A stretch of 43,634 nt of DNA from Solobacterium sp. UBA3691 (GCA_002372175.1 DFIS01000069.1:1-43634), one strand, 5' to 3'; shown: positions 7,503 to 15,410, counted from the stretch's first letter. Numbers and translations are program-made. The notes: generated from the letters alone by a model not told the origin.

Positions 7503-8379
7503 TTCCGGTACCCCTGCTTTCCAGTTCATAGATAAACAGTTCTTCGAAGTTGACCTGCAGTACATCCATCAGTACAGGTTTCATCTCATTCAGTTTCGCA
7601 GTTACTTCCTCTTCATCCCCGCGGATGACAAGCTTGCATACTCTGCCTTCATTTTCATAATGCAGAACATCAAAGGCATCGAAATCACTGCGTACAGGCT
7701 CTTTTTCAAAGACAAGCTGATACTTGTTTATTCTCTCCTTGGACTGCAGCAGATCACCGTAGCTGATGATCTTCCCGTCTTCCAGAATACCGAAGGAATC
7801 ACAGATATCCTCAAGCTCCTTCAGATTATGACTGGAGATGATCACCGATACATGTTCATCTTCGATCAGTTCCGTCAGTGCATGCTTGAAGCGGAGTCTG
7901 GCAAGAGGTTCCAGTCCGTCATATGCCTCATCCAGCAGGATCAGTCCGGCATGGATGGACAGTGCAAACAGCAGTGATACTCTTCTCTTCATGCCCTTGG
8001 ACAGCGTGTTGATCGACATCTTCGGCTCCAGTTCGAAGACCTTCAGATACTTCTGATATGCCTCTTCGTCAAAGTCATACACGGTCTCGTAGAGAAGCTT
8101 CAGTGATTCGACCGTACTGCCGATCGGATAATACTGTTCATCGGAGACAAAGGCAATCTGACCGCGGATCTTCTCGTTCCTATACGTATCTTCGCCATTC
8201 CAGGTGATCTCTCCGCTGTCGCTGCGGTAGACACCGGCAATCAGCCTCAGCAGTGTACTCTTACCGGCACCGTTGACACCGACCAGTCCGAAGATCGAAC
8301 CATTCGCCACTTCCAACGACAGTCCCTTCAGTACTTCCTTATCCTTGAATTTCTTATATACATTCTTGATCTCTAACAT
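7495..8379 (-). CDS. ABC transporter ATP-binding protein (YtrB-like)
   Basis: 294 residues from ATG 8379, which follows the GntR stop by 1 nt and uses a GGAGGA inside the end of that gene. Walker A GVNGAGKSTLLRL near residue 37, signature LSKGMKRRVSLLFAL, Walker B LILLDEAYDGLEP, and switch His in ISSHNLKELEDICD. The variant signature (LSKGM rather than LSGGQ) is usual in exporter ATPases of the YtrB/BcrA group. The ~80-residue C-terminal extension (after residue 210) is typical for this group as well. Works with the permease encoded downstream. Confidence 0.87.
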   Translation of the reverse strand: MLEIKNVYKKFKDKEVLKGLSLEVANGSIFGLVGVNGAGKSTLLRLIAGVYRSDSGEITWNGEDTYRNEKIRGQIAFVSDEQYYPIGSTVESLKLLYETVYDFDEEAYQKYLKVFELEPKMSINTLSKGMKRRVSLLFALSIHAGLILLDEAYDGLEPLARLRFKHALTELIEDEHVSVIISSHNLKELEDICDSFGILEDGKIISYGDLLQSKERINKYQLVFEKEPVRSDFDAFDVLHYENEGRVCKLVIRGDEEEVTAKLNEMKPVLMDVLQVNFEELFIYELESRGTGNE

Positions 8380-8380
8380 A

Positions 8381-8734
8381 TCAGTCCTCCGGATAGAGCT
8401 CATCCAGTACATGCATGATCTCATCTTTAGTTGTTCCGTTATCTTTCAGCGGCTTCAGCACACTGCGGATCATTTCATCCTTTCCCGTATCTTTACTGAT
8501 CTTCTCTGCCACATATACACCCTTCTTCGGCAGGTTATATACATATCCCTTCTCCTCCAGCATCGCATATGCCCTGGCTACGGTATTGGGATTGATCCCG
8601 TTGTCCAGAGCCAGCTGTCTTACCGAGGGAAGCTTGTCGCCGGGATTCATCACACCTGCATCGATGAAGCGGATGATCTGTGACAGGATCTGTTCATAGA
8701 TCGGTACTTTACTTTGTAAGTTCAGTAGGAACAT
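8381..8734 (-). CDS. GntR-family repressor, YtrA subfamily
   Basis: 117 residues, the short form typical of YtrA: an N-terminal winged helix (about 8-75; PIYEQILSQIIRFIDAG, GDKLPSVRQLALDNGINPNTVARAYAMLEEKG) followed by a small helical dimerisation domain of about 40 residues instead of an effector pocket. YtrA-type proteins repress their own ABC-exporter operon. It is the first gene, with TGGAGGTGGAGG just before the ATG, and four phased operator-like repeats upstream. The ligand or signal is unknown. Confidence 0.9.
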   Translation of the reverse strand: MFLLNLQSKVPIYEQILSQIIRFIDAGVMNPGDKLPSVRQLALDNGINPNTVARAYAMLEEKGYVYNLPKKGVYVAEKISKDTGKDEMIRSVLKPLKDNGTTKDEIMHVLDELYPED

Positions 8735-8748
8735 CCTCCACCTCCATC

Positions 8749-8801
8749 TGTACTATCTGTACTAATTGTACTATGTGTACTAATACAGTGCAACAAGTCA
8801 A
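8749..8801 (-). promoter_or_regulatory. Four-copy, 9-bp-phased operator array and promoter of the GntR operon
   Basis: TGTACTA (TAGTACA on the minus strand) occurs at 8749, 8758, 8767 and 8776, spaced by exactly 9 bp, with GTAC self-complementary centres. TTGACT (8796-8801, minus strand) is a good -35; candidate -10 sequences (ACATAG at 8771-8776) lie inside the array. YtrA regulators bind TAGTAC-type half-sites, so this is probably the autoregulatory operator; four phased sites rather than two suggest cooperative binding along one face or wrapped occupancy. No other gene or structure is seen in 8802-8925. Confidence 0.72.
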
Positions 8802-8925
8802 TTCTTAAGATTTTACCGAGTAAAGGAAATGTATAGTATCACCGGCAAAAAGAAAACAGCAAGTCCCGTATGATACAGTCCCTGCCGTGTAACTTAAATA
8901 TATATACTGCTTGCGTCGGGTATAC

Positions 8926-9335
8926 TTATTTTTTCGTCAGCAGCAATGCCAGAATACCTCCCAGCACAGCAAAGCACATTGCCGCATAGAAGTTGGCTGT
9001 GTAGCCGGAAGTCATATTGATCACATCTCCGGCCGTGCTGAAGCTGTCGATGATCATTCCGCCGATCACAGGACCAATAAACATACCTGCACCGTAGACT
9101 GCCTGATAGATACCCATTGAGGCACCCCGCCTGGCATTGGGAACGGTCTCGATCGCACTTGCCATGGTCAGCGGCATGATCAGCCCCACACCTGAGCCAA
9201 GAAGGACCTGTACGGACAGAAGCGATATCACCGAATGTGTGAGGGGATACAGGAAACATGCCAGGGCAAGCATGGAAAACCCGCAGACCAGAACAGAAAG
9301 ACTGCTGTAAACAGATACTTCTCATTTTTATTCAT
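8926..9335 (-). pseudogene. Decayed MFS transporter: internal deletion plus frameshift
   Basis: A normal start survives: GGAGGAAAAATCC then ATG at 9335, coding MNKNEKYLFTAVFLFW, a typical first segment of a ~390-residue major facilitator. Near 9288 this frame runs into unrelated residues and stops at 9228-9230, while another frame picks up the C-terminal part of the same family: GFSMLALACFLYPL, then GSGVGLIMPLTMASAIETVP, RRGASMGIYQAVYGAGMFIGP and a final segment ending at 8926. About 240 residues covering roughly TM1-TM8 are missing between the two parts, and the join is out of frame. The remnant follows the RecD2-N/DUF4186 gene by 67 nt. A drug or sugar exporter is possible originally; it cannot work now. 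Confidence 0.75.
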
Positions 9336-9402
9336 GGATTTTTCCTCCGTACAGATAGAGTGTCATCTTCAGCTGTTTTGTCAGTGAATCATTCCGCTGA
9401 TA

Positions 9403-10014
9403 CTATTCCTGCTGTATGTTTTCTCTGACGATCCACTTCATGATCACATCTGTGATATACATGATCTCTTCTTCCGTCAGTTCTCTCCCCGCCGGTATGC
9501 CATGCCACTTCGCAAGACACCCTCTGCAGCATGTGCCTGTCGCATGCTGGGCAAGGAAGACCGGATGTCCGTGCGGTGCCCCGCGCATCGGCGTCTGCTT
9601 ACCGTCATTGGGTATTACTGCCGGAGTCAGTCTTTTCCTGATGATCTCTTCAGCATGACTGCGTACGGTATCAATACCCTTTTCTTTTATATACGCAAGA
9701 TCTGCTTCCTTCAGGTGAAAACGCATGCGGAAGGAAGATTCCTGCAGTCTTTCGAACAGATCTCTGCTCAGCCAGGCACGGCGGGATGCATCTTCTGCGT
9801 ATTCATAGTGCTCCGCTCTGAACTGTCTGCCGTATCTTTCCGTTTCCTGCCAGATTCCCGACAGCTTCAGGCTCATTCCCGGCTGAATATCCGCAAAGAT
9901 ACCTGTTACCGTGACCGATTGCTTCTCTGACGGAAGAAAACAGCGGATCACTGACCAGCTGTTCTGTAGATTGCGATAGATGATCTTTTCGGTTCTGACG
10001 TACAATTCTTCCAT
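9403..10014 (-). CDS. Fusion of a RecD2-like N-terminal OB domain to DUF4186
   Basis: 203 residues with two parts. Residues 1-73 (YVRTEKIIYRN, TVTGIFADIQPG, LSGIW, YGRQFRAEHYEY) match the N-terminal beta-barrel of RecD2/YrrC helicases; no helicase core follows. Residues 85-198 match DUF4186: FRMRFHLKEADLAYIKEKG, HAEEIIRKRL, NDGKQTPMRGAPHGHPVF, QHATGTCCRGCLAKWH, IMKWI. The CC-x2-C (162,163,166) with nearby His (148,150,157,171) looks like a metal or redox site; DUF4186 has no known activity. No Shine-Dalgarno is visible; translation is probably coupled to coaD, whose stop overlaps an alternative GTG start at 10020 (GTGA). Function is unknown; a nucleic-acid-binding role is inferred from the OB domain only. 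Confidence 0.75.
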   Translation of the reverse strand: MEELYVRTEKIIYRNLQNSWSVIRCFLPSEKQSVTVTGIFADIQPGMSLKLSGIWQETERYGRQFRAEHYEYAEDASRRAWLSRDLFERLQESSFRMRFHLKEADLAYIKEKGIDTVRSHAEEIIRKRLTPAVIPNDGKQTPMRGAPHGHPVFLAQHATGTCCRGCLAKWHGIPAGRELTEEEIMYITDVIMKWIVRENIQQE

Positions 10015-10016
10015 GA

Positions 10017-10520
10017 TCACAGCAGCAGTGTGCCCTGCTTGGCAAGAGCCTCTCTTACCTTCTCGGTGATCTCTGCTGGCAGAAACGGTGCGATATCACC
10101 GCCGCCGTATGCGATCTCCTTGACTGTTGATGAACTCAGGAACGAATACTTCGGCTGTGCGATCATGAACAGAGTCTCGATATTCGGATCAAGCGTCTGG
10201 TTGGCTGTCGCCTGCTGCAATTCATATTCATAGTCACTGACGGCACGGATACCGCGGATGATGACCCCGGCACCAAGCTTTCCGGCATAGTCTACGGTCA
10301 GACCGGAGCCGATCACGACTTTAACTTTATCTTTATAGGGTTTATCCTTCAGACATTCCTCGATCATTTCCTTGCGTTCTTCTTCCGTGAATGTACACTT
10401 CTTGCGCGGATTCTTCATGATCAGAACATCGAGTTCTTCAAACATCTTGGCTGCTCTTTCGATCACATCCAGATGGCCTAAAGTAATGGGATCAAACGTT
10501 CCCGGATAACATGCTTTCAT
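10017..10520 (-). CDS. coaD: Phosphopantetheine adenylyltransferase
   Basis: Fourth step of coenzyme A synthesis: 4'-phosphopantetheine + ATP gives dephospho-CoA. 167 residues, normal length. Nucleotidyltransferase motif YPGTFDPITLGHLDVIERA at 5-23 with the (T/H)xGH box (TLGH), RGIRAVSDYEYELQQA, and the closing FLSSSTVKEIA. The usual Asn before GH is Leu here, a tolerated change. The ATG lies inside the end of rsmD (29-bp overlap), a standard rsmD-coaD arrangement in Firmicutes. coaE, the next enzyme in the pathway, is in a separate operon in this window (18541-19140). Confidence 0.95.
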   Translation of the reverse strand: MKACYPGTFDPITLGHLDVIERAAKMFEELDVLIMKNPRKKCTFTEEERKEMIEECLKDKPYKDKVKVVIGSGLTVDYAGKLGAGVIIRGIRAVSDYEYELQQATANQTLDPNIETLFMIAQPKYSFLSSSTVKEIAYGGGDIAPFLPAEITEKVREALAKQGTLLL

Positions 10521-11073
10521 TGTCTTCCTCCCTGTAGTATGAGATCTTTGTGATTCCGTATACTGCTTCCCTGTACTTTCTCATCCCGCAGATAATTTCG
10601 TCATACTGATCTTCTTTCAGTGATTCGATGACGATCCTTGCGCCGTGAGCCAGCAGATCATTTTCTCTGAGTGCGGCAATGATCTCCGCATTTCTTTCCT
10701 TCCTGTACGGCGGATCAAGATAGACAAGATCAAACTTCATTCCTCTTTCCGCCAGGATCGGCAGTGCCTTCATATCACTGACCGGCAGGACAAGAGTCTC
10801 CTGCTGTACCTGCAGAGTCTCTATATTTTTACGTATGACAGCGCAGGCTGCTTTGGACTTGTCCACGAAGACAGCCTGTTCCATGCCCCTGCTCAGTGCT
10901 TCCAGACCAATCGCACCGCTGCCGGCATAGAGATCGAGAATCGCACCGCCCTGAAAGAAACCGCCCAGAGAAGAGAATACTGCCTCTCTTACCTTATCCA
11001 GCGTAGGTCTTGTGGCATCCCCAGAGAGAGTATCCAGCCTGCGCGAAGAAAACCGCCCGGCTACGATCCTCAT
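10492..11073 (-). CDS. rsmD: 16S rRNA (guanine966-N2)-methyltransferase
   Basis: SAM-dependent methylation of G966 in 16S rRNA. 193 residues. SAM-binding motif ILDLYAGSGAIGLEALSRG (about 44-62), catalytic DLVYLDPPYRKE (DPPY), and an N-terminal RIVAGRFSSRRL that is typical of the family. The ATG overlaps the ftsW stop as ATGA, and the 3' end overlaps coaD by 29 bp, so ftsW, rsmD and coaD are one transcription unit. Confidence 0.94.
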   Translation of the reverse strand: MRIVAGRFSSRRLDTLSGDATRPTLDKVREAVFSSLGGFFQGGAILDLYAGSGAIGLEALSRGMEQAVFVDKSKAACAVIRKNIETLQVQQETLVLPVSDMKALPILAERGMKFDLVYLDPPYRKERNAEIIAALRENDLLAHGARIVIESLKEDQYDEIICGMRKYREAVYGITKISYYREEDNESMLSGNV

Positions 11074-12308
11074 TGGATCTCCCCGGTACGGATGCGGGCA
11101 ACGACCGCCTGCGCAATACCTACAGCCGCCATGACCGCAAACGTGGAACTGCCGCCTGCAGAGATCATCAGCAGCGGAACACCGGTCAGCGGGATCATCG
11201 CCGTAACACCGCCGATATTAAAGAAGATATGGACAACGAAGTACGAAGCAACACCGATCAGGATGATCTTTGCTTTCTCGTTAGTGATCCTGCGGGCATA
11301 GCGGATCAGTCTGAAGATGATGATGCAGTACGGGATAAACAGAAGCAGGAATCCGAAGAAGCCGAGTTCTTCAACAACGATTGACAGAATAAAGTCGGTA
11401 TTGGCAGCCGGGAAACGTGTATATTTACGCACCGAGTTACCATAGCCAAGCCCGAACCAGCCGCCGCTGGCAAACGAGATCAGCCCGTTAACTAACTGAT
11501 AGCCGGTATTGAACTGATCGACAAACGGATTGATCGAAGAAAGAAAGCGGTTGATCTGATAATCCTGCAGCGGCAGATGATTGATCAGATTCTCACCCAG
11601 CGGTGACAGAATAAAGATGACACCGATCACACCGGCAAGAAACAGCAATGCCGTATAATCCTGGAACTTCTTCAGCTGCGGATGTGAAGGCACCTGTACA
11701 CAGATGAACGCGATCATCATAATGACAGCCATCGAACCCAGGTCACCCTGCAGCACGAGAATGATAAACATGTAGGCACCGACAAAGATCAGCGGTCTTT
11801 TCCAGATCTCACTGCTGCTTTTAAAGACCCGTTTGACATCACCGCAGTACGCCGCCACGATCAGGATCGTCATGACCTTGGCAAACTCCGAGGGCTGGAT
11901 CGAGACATCAACACCGGGAACCGGCAGACGGATCCAGGCTCTGGCACCGCCGACAGCCGGGAAGAACAGACACATGACCAGCAGCAGGCCGATACCGAGC
12001 GCCCAGCTGGCAAATGATGAACTGCGCAGGAAGGATATGTCAAAATGTCTGGACAGGAATGACATGGCATAGAAACCTGCACTCAGGAAGATCACCTGCT
12101 TGGCGATTGTAAAAGGCAGATATGACTGGTTATTTACGGCCAGCCCCATGGAGGCGCTGCCGATCATCAAAAGACCGTATACGGCCAGCCAGATCATACT
12201 GTAATGGATCCAGGGATCAGCACCGTATACCATGAAGAGGATCCTGCGCAGGTGGGAAGAAGTTCCGCCGGCAGTCTTTTCAGCAGTTTTATTACGTAAG
12301 GAAGTCAT
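11070..12308 (-). CDS. ftsW: SEDS-family peptidoglycan glycosyltransferase FtsW/RodA
   Basis: Polytopic glycosyltransferase that polymerises lipid II, working with a class B PBP in division or elongation. 412 residues from ATG 12308 with about ten membrane segments. The SEDS hallmarks are present: QPSEFAKV, GDLGSM, the catalytic-Asp loop AANTDFILSIVVEELG, and GVTAMIPLTGVPLLMISAGGSS near the end. FtsW rather than RodA is suggested by placement and by GYQLVNGLISFASGGWFGLGYGNS, but the two are hard to separate by eye. The frame is open to an ATG at 12377 (23 codons more); I prefer 12308 because a -10 box ends 7 nt upstream of it and the def promoter occupies the extension. Neither start has a Shine-Dalgarno. 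Confidence 0.9.
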   Translation of the reverse strand: MTSLRNKTAEKTAGGTSSHLRRILFMVYGADPWIHYSMIWLAVYGLLMIGSASMGLAVNNQSYLPFTIAKQVIFLSAGFYAMSFLSRHFDISFLRSSSFASWALGIGLLLVMCLFFPAVGGARAWIRLPVPGVDVSIQPSEFAKVMTILIVAAYCGDVKRVFKSSSEIWKRPLIFVGAYMFIILVLQGDLGSMAVIMMIAFICVQVPSHPQLKKFQDYTALLFLAGVIGVIFILSPLGENLINHLPLQDYQINRFLSSINPFVDQFNTGYQLVNGLISFASGGWFGLGYGNSVRKYTRFPAANTDFILSIVVEELGFFGFLLLFIPYCIIIFRLIRYARRITNEKAKIILIGVASYFVVHIFFNIGGVTAMIPLTGVPLLMISAGGSSTFAVMAAVGIAQAVVARIRTGEIQ

Positions 12309-12315
12309 CGTCTTG

Positions 12316-12324
12316 ATTGTAGCA
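12316..12324 (-). promoter_or_regulatory. Extended -10 promoter of ftsW, immediately before the start codon
   Basis: TGCTACAAT on the minus strand (TACAAT at 12316-12321) is an extended -10. Only 7 nt separate it from the ATG at 12308, so transcription would begin at or next to the start codon. No convincing -35 at normal spacing. Confidence 0.55.
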
Positions 12325-12353
12325 TACAAACAGCTGAAAATTCTTAAAGCATC

Positions 12354-12382
12354 TTTACTTTTACTATGATTTCTCATAGAAT
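12354..12382 (+). promoter_or_regulatory. Promoter of def
   Basis: TTTACT (12354-12359), a 17-nt spacer and TAGAAT (12377-12382). The ATG of def is 16 nt beyond, with AGAGG at 12388-12392, giving a very short leader. Confidence 0.6.
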
Positions 12383-12398
12383 AATGCAGAGGTAAGTT

Positions 12399-12965
12399 AT
12401 GCTTATAAACAATGATACGATCATCAAGGATACAGATCCGATCATCCGGGAAAAGTCTTTACCTGTTCCCCTGCCTTTAAGCGAGGAAGATAAGATGATC
12501 CTGCGTGAACTATATCAATATGTAGAAGATTCCACCGATCCCGAAAAGGCTGAAGCACAGAACCTGCGTCCTGCTGTCGGTATCAGTGCGATCCAGGTCG
12601 GTATCAGAAAGCAGCTGACAGCCGTTATCGTCAAGGAGCGTCAGGATGACGATACAGTCATTGCTTACCGTTATATGCTTGCGAATCCGAAGATCATTTC
12701 TTCTTCCGTACAGAAAGCCTACCTGGAAAGCGGTGAAGGCTGCCTTTCTGTCGAAAATGAACATGAAGGATATGTAGTTCGCAGTGCGAGGATCACAGTT
12801 AAGGGATACGATCTGCTGACTGATCAGGAGATCACGATCAGAGCCCGGGGTTATCTTGCGATCGTTCTCCAGCATGAGCTGGAACACTTCAAAGGTACCC
12901 TGTTCTACGATCATATCGATCCTGAAAACCCGTTTCCGGAGATTCCCGAGGCCGTTGTAATTTAA
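12399..12965 (+). CDS. def: Peptide deformylase
   Basis: Metalloenzyme that removes the formyl group from the initiator methionine. 188 residues with the three motifs of the family: AVGISAIQVGIRK (motif 1, a variant of GxGxAAxQ), EGCLSV (motif 2, Cys metal ligand) and QHELEHFKG (motif 3, HExxH metal ligands). The central insertion (about 40-70) and length suit the type 2 deformylases of Firmicutes. Divergent from ftsW; rnj follows on the same strand 67 nt later with its own promoter-like box. Confidence 0.94.
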   Translation: MLINNDTIIKDTDPIIREKSLPVPLPLSEEDKMILRELYQYVEDSTDPEKAEAQNLRPAVGISAIQVGIRKQLTAVIVKERQDDDTVIAYRYMLANPKIISSSVQKAYLESGEGCLSVENEHEGYVVRSARITVKGYDLLTDQEITIRARGYLAIVLQHELEHFKGTLFYDHIDPENPFPEIPEAVVI

Positions 12966-12968
12966 CAA

Positions 12969-12996
12969 ACATACGCCGATGCGCGTATGTTATAAT
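12969..12996 (+). promoter_or_regulatory. Hairpin and extended -10 promoter upstream of rnj
   Basis: TGTTATAAT (12988-12996) is a strong extended -10, 36 nt before the rnj start. It directly follows an 8-bp perfect hairpin, ACATACGC (12969-12976) / GCGTATGT (12983-12990), 4 nt after the def stop. The hairpin may be a weak def terminator, and opening the -10 would compete with the stem; both ideas are inference. Confidence 0.55.
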
Positions 12997-13032
12997 TGTT
13001 TCGACAGTAACACACAAGAGAGGATAATTACC

Positions 13033-14826
13033 ATGAAAGAAACGATGTCACCTGCCTCAACAGGCCGATCGCTTCATCGTTCTCGTTTTGCCGATATGAA
13101 CTTCGAAAAGAATTCGATCAACCGGCGCACCGATACACTGGTCTATGCCCTTGGCGGACTTGGCGAGATCGGCAAAAACATGTACTGTTTCGAGCACGAT
13201 GATGAGATCATCATTGTCGACTGTGGTGTTCTGTTCCCCGAGGATGACTTACTGGGTATTGATTATGTCATCCCCGAGTTTTCATACCTAATTAAAAATC
13301 AGGCTAAGATCAAAGCGCTTATTATCACCCATGGTCATGAAGACCATATCGGTGCGATACCTTTCTTCCTGAAAGCTGTCCGCATCAAACAGATCTATGC
13401 TCCGCGTTTTGCCAAAGCCCTGATCGAGAGGAAACTCGAAGAACACCATCTATCCCGTGCCTGCAAGATCGTCGAGATCGACAGTGAAAGCAGGATCAAT
13501 ACGGAACACTTTACCGTAGGCTTCTTTAATACGGTACACTCGATCCCGGATTCCCTCGGTGTCCTGATCAATACTCCTAACGGCAGGATCATCGAGACCG
13601 GCGACTTCCGCTTTGATATGACACCGATCGGTGTCAACAGCGATTATCAGAAGATGGCATATCTTGGTCAGATCGGTATTACCCTGCTGATGAGCGACTC
13701 CACCAACTCCGGTATTGAAGGCTCTTCGATCTCGGAAAAGAAAGTTGCCAGAGCGATCCTTGATCAGATGCGCAAAACGCCCGGCCGTCTGCTGGTATCC
13801 ACATTTGCGTCAAACGTTCTGCGTCTGAATCAGATCCTTGAAGCTGCCGTGACCTGCAACCGAAAGGTAGCCGTCTTCGGCAGATCCATGGAGAATGTCG
13901 TAGAGATCGGCAGAAGACTCGGCGTCATCAAAATCCCCGATGACAGTTTTATCACCGGCAATGAACTGAATACCCTGCCGGCCAACCGTATATGCATTGT
14001 CTGTACGGGAAGCCAGGGAGAGCCTATGGCCGCACTGAGCAGAATTGCCAACGGTACCCATAAGTTCCTGAAGATCATTCCCGGAGATACCGTGCTGTTC
14101 TCTTCCAACCCGATTCCCGGCAACGGTGTATCGGTCAGTGCTGTCATCAACCAGCTGACCCGTGTCGGAGCCAACGTTGTGACCAATTCACCGCTGACCT
14201 CCTTCCATACCACCGGTCATGCGCCGGTCGAAGAGCAGAAACTGATGCTTAATCTGGTCAAGCCCAAGTACTTCATGCCTGTCCACGGGGAATACAAGAT
14301 GCTTGTGCAGCACTCTGCCACAGCCCGTGAGACCGGTGTCGAAAAAGATCACTGCCTGATCTGCAGCAACGGCGATATCGTCGTCCTGCGTGATGAAGAA
14401 TGCTTTATTGCCAATGAACGTGTTGAAGCAGATGCGATCTATGTCGACGGCAATGATGCCAGCGGTCTCAGTACTTCGGTGATCAAGGACAGACAGATCC
14501 TTGCCGGCAACGGACTTGTGGCAGTGATCGTTACGATCGACTCCCGCTACAACAAGATCCTCTGCCGTCCGAGCATCGTTTCCCGCGGCTTTGTCTACAT
14601 CAAGGACTCCCAGACACTGTTAAAGGAAGCTGAACTCCTCGTGTATGATGCCCTGAAGAAAAAGATGCAGCAGCGCACCACCTTCGGTGAACTGAAGAAC
14701 TGCATCCGCTCTTCTCTGGAGCCGTTCCTGTTCCAGAAGACAAACCGCAACCCGATCGTGATCCCCGTGATTCTGAACCAGAAAGCCGCAATCGCCGAGA
14801 TCCAGTCAAAAACACGAAACAAATAA
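13033..14826 (+). CDS. rnj: Ribonuclease J
   Basis: Metallo-beta-lactamase/beta-CASP exo- and endoribonuclease, central to mRNA decay and rRNA maturation in Firmicutes. 597 residues from ATG 13033, preceded by GAGAGG. Metal motif HGHEDHIGAIPFF (H100, H102, D104, H105), then SIPDSLGV, IIETGDFRFD, beta-CASP motifs SDSTNS, STFASNVLRLNQI, GRSMENVVEIGRRLG, VCTGSQGEPMAALSR, and HTTGHAPVEEQKLML, MPVHGEYKMLVQH. The C-terminal dimerisation domain is complete. An N-terminal extension of about 35 residues precedes the usual LVYALGGLGEIGKNMY; a start at M22 is possible. J1 and J2 cannot be told apart here. Confidence 0.94.
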   Translation: MKETMSPASTGRSLHRSRFADMNFEKNSINRRTDTLVYALGGLGEIGKNMYCFEHDDEIIIVDCGVLFPEDDLLGIDYVIPEFSYLIKNQAKIKALIITHGHEDHIGAIPFFLKAVRIKQIYAPRFAKALIERKLEEHHLSRACKIVEIDSESRINTEHFTVGFFNTVHSIPDSLGVLINTPNGRIIETGDFRFDMTPIGVNSDYQKMAYLGQIGITLLMSDSTNSGIEGSSISEKKVARAILDQMRKTPGRLLVSTFASNVLRLNQILEAAVTCNRKVAVFGRSMENVVEIGRRLGVIKIPDDSFITGNELNTLPANRICIVCTGSQGEPMAALSRIANGTHKFLKIIPGDTVLFSSNPIPGNGVSVSAVINQLTRVGANVVTNSPLTSFHTTGHAPVEEQKLMLNLVKPKYFMPVHGEYKMLVQHSATARETGVEKDHCLICSNGDIVVLRDEECFIANERVEADAIYVDGNDASGLSTSVIKDRQILAGNGLVAVIVTIDSRYNKILCRPSIVSRGFVYIKDSQTLLKEAELLVYDALKKKMQQRTTFGELKNCIRSSLEPFLFQKTNRNPIVIPVILNQKAAIAEIQSKTRNK

Positions 14827-14867
14827 AAGATTGCCCTGCTCAGCTGAGCGGGGCAATCATTTTATTT
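14824..14867. terminator. Bidirectional terminator between rnj and hsp20
   Basis: A 13-bp stem (14829-14841 with 14846-14858, one G-T pair, loop AGCT) has T-rich tracts on both sides: ATTTTATTT on plus, TTTTATTTG on minus. It serves the convergent rnj and hsp20 genes. Confidence 0.85.
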
Positions 14868-15285
14868 ACAGAATATCGATATACTTCTTCTCTGTTTCTT
14901 CCTTCTTCACTTCTGTAGGGAAGTCAACGGTAAGAATACCGTCCTTGAAGGAAGCAGTGATATCTTCCTGACGGATCGCATCACCGACATAGAATGTACG
15001 GCTGCAGGAACCGCTGTAACGTTCCTTGCGCAGGATATTACCCTTCGCATCCTTTTCCTCATCCGTCTCGTGATGTTCAGCACTGATCGTCAGATTGCCG
15101 TTGTAGATACTGATCTTGATATCCTCTTTCTTATATCCGGGGAGATCGATATCCAGCAGATATCTGCCGTCCTTCTCACGAATATCCGTCCTCATCAGTG
15201 TATTAGCCGAAGTTGTTACGTTCGGGAAAATATCGTCAAATATATCATCGAATAAACTGTTTCTTCTTGCAGGTACATATCTCAT
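14866..15285 (-). CDS. Hsp20/alpha-crystallin small heat-shock protein
   Basis: ATP-independent holdase chaperone that traps unfolding proteins. 139 residues, class-typical. The alpha-crystallin domain starts around residue 32 (RTDIREKDGRYLLDIDLPGYKKEDIKISI) and ends with the conserved FKDGILTVDFPTE near 112-124. N-terminal SLFDDIFDDIF is the usual substrate-binding arm. A perfect AAAGGAGGTAAG ribosome binding site and a CIRCE-controlled consensus promoter precede it; transcript is monocistronic, closed by the shared terminator. Confidence 0.94.
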   Translation of the reverse strand: MRYVPARRNSLFDDIFDDIFPNVTTSANTLMRTDIREKDGRYLLDIDLPGYKKEDIKISIYNGNLTISAEHHETDEEKDAKGNILRKERYSGSCSRTFYVGDAIRQEDITASFKDGILTVDFPTEVKKEETEKKYIDIL

Positions 15286-15334
15286 CAGAACTTACCTCCT
15301 TTATGTATCTCAGGTCTTTTACCTTACACATCCT

Positions 15335-15376
15335 ATTGTACTCAAAGTCTTAGCACTGTCAATACTTGAGTGCTAA
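15335..15376 (-). promoter_or_regulatory. CIRCE operator overlapping a sigma-A promoter of hsp20
   Basis: TTAGCACTG (15350-15358), 9 nt, then GAGTGCTAA (15368-15376): the CIRCE consensus with one mismatch in the left arm. On the minus strand TTGACA (15357-15362) lies in the operator and TACAAT (15335-15340) follows at 16-nt spacing. HrcA binding here would block the -35, so the gene should belong to the HrcA heat-shock regulon. Confidence 0.9.
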
Positions 15377-15410
15377 TTTTTTTGTGCAATATTTTTTTCT
15401 GTATCCCAAA

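Noticed and set aside
8830..8900. Imperfect stem with a T-rich end as terminator of the decayed MFS gene
   Set aside because: Central six positions do not pair; only GTAT/ATAC and outer bases match, too weak to call.
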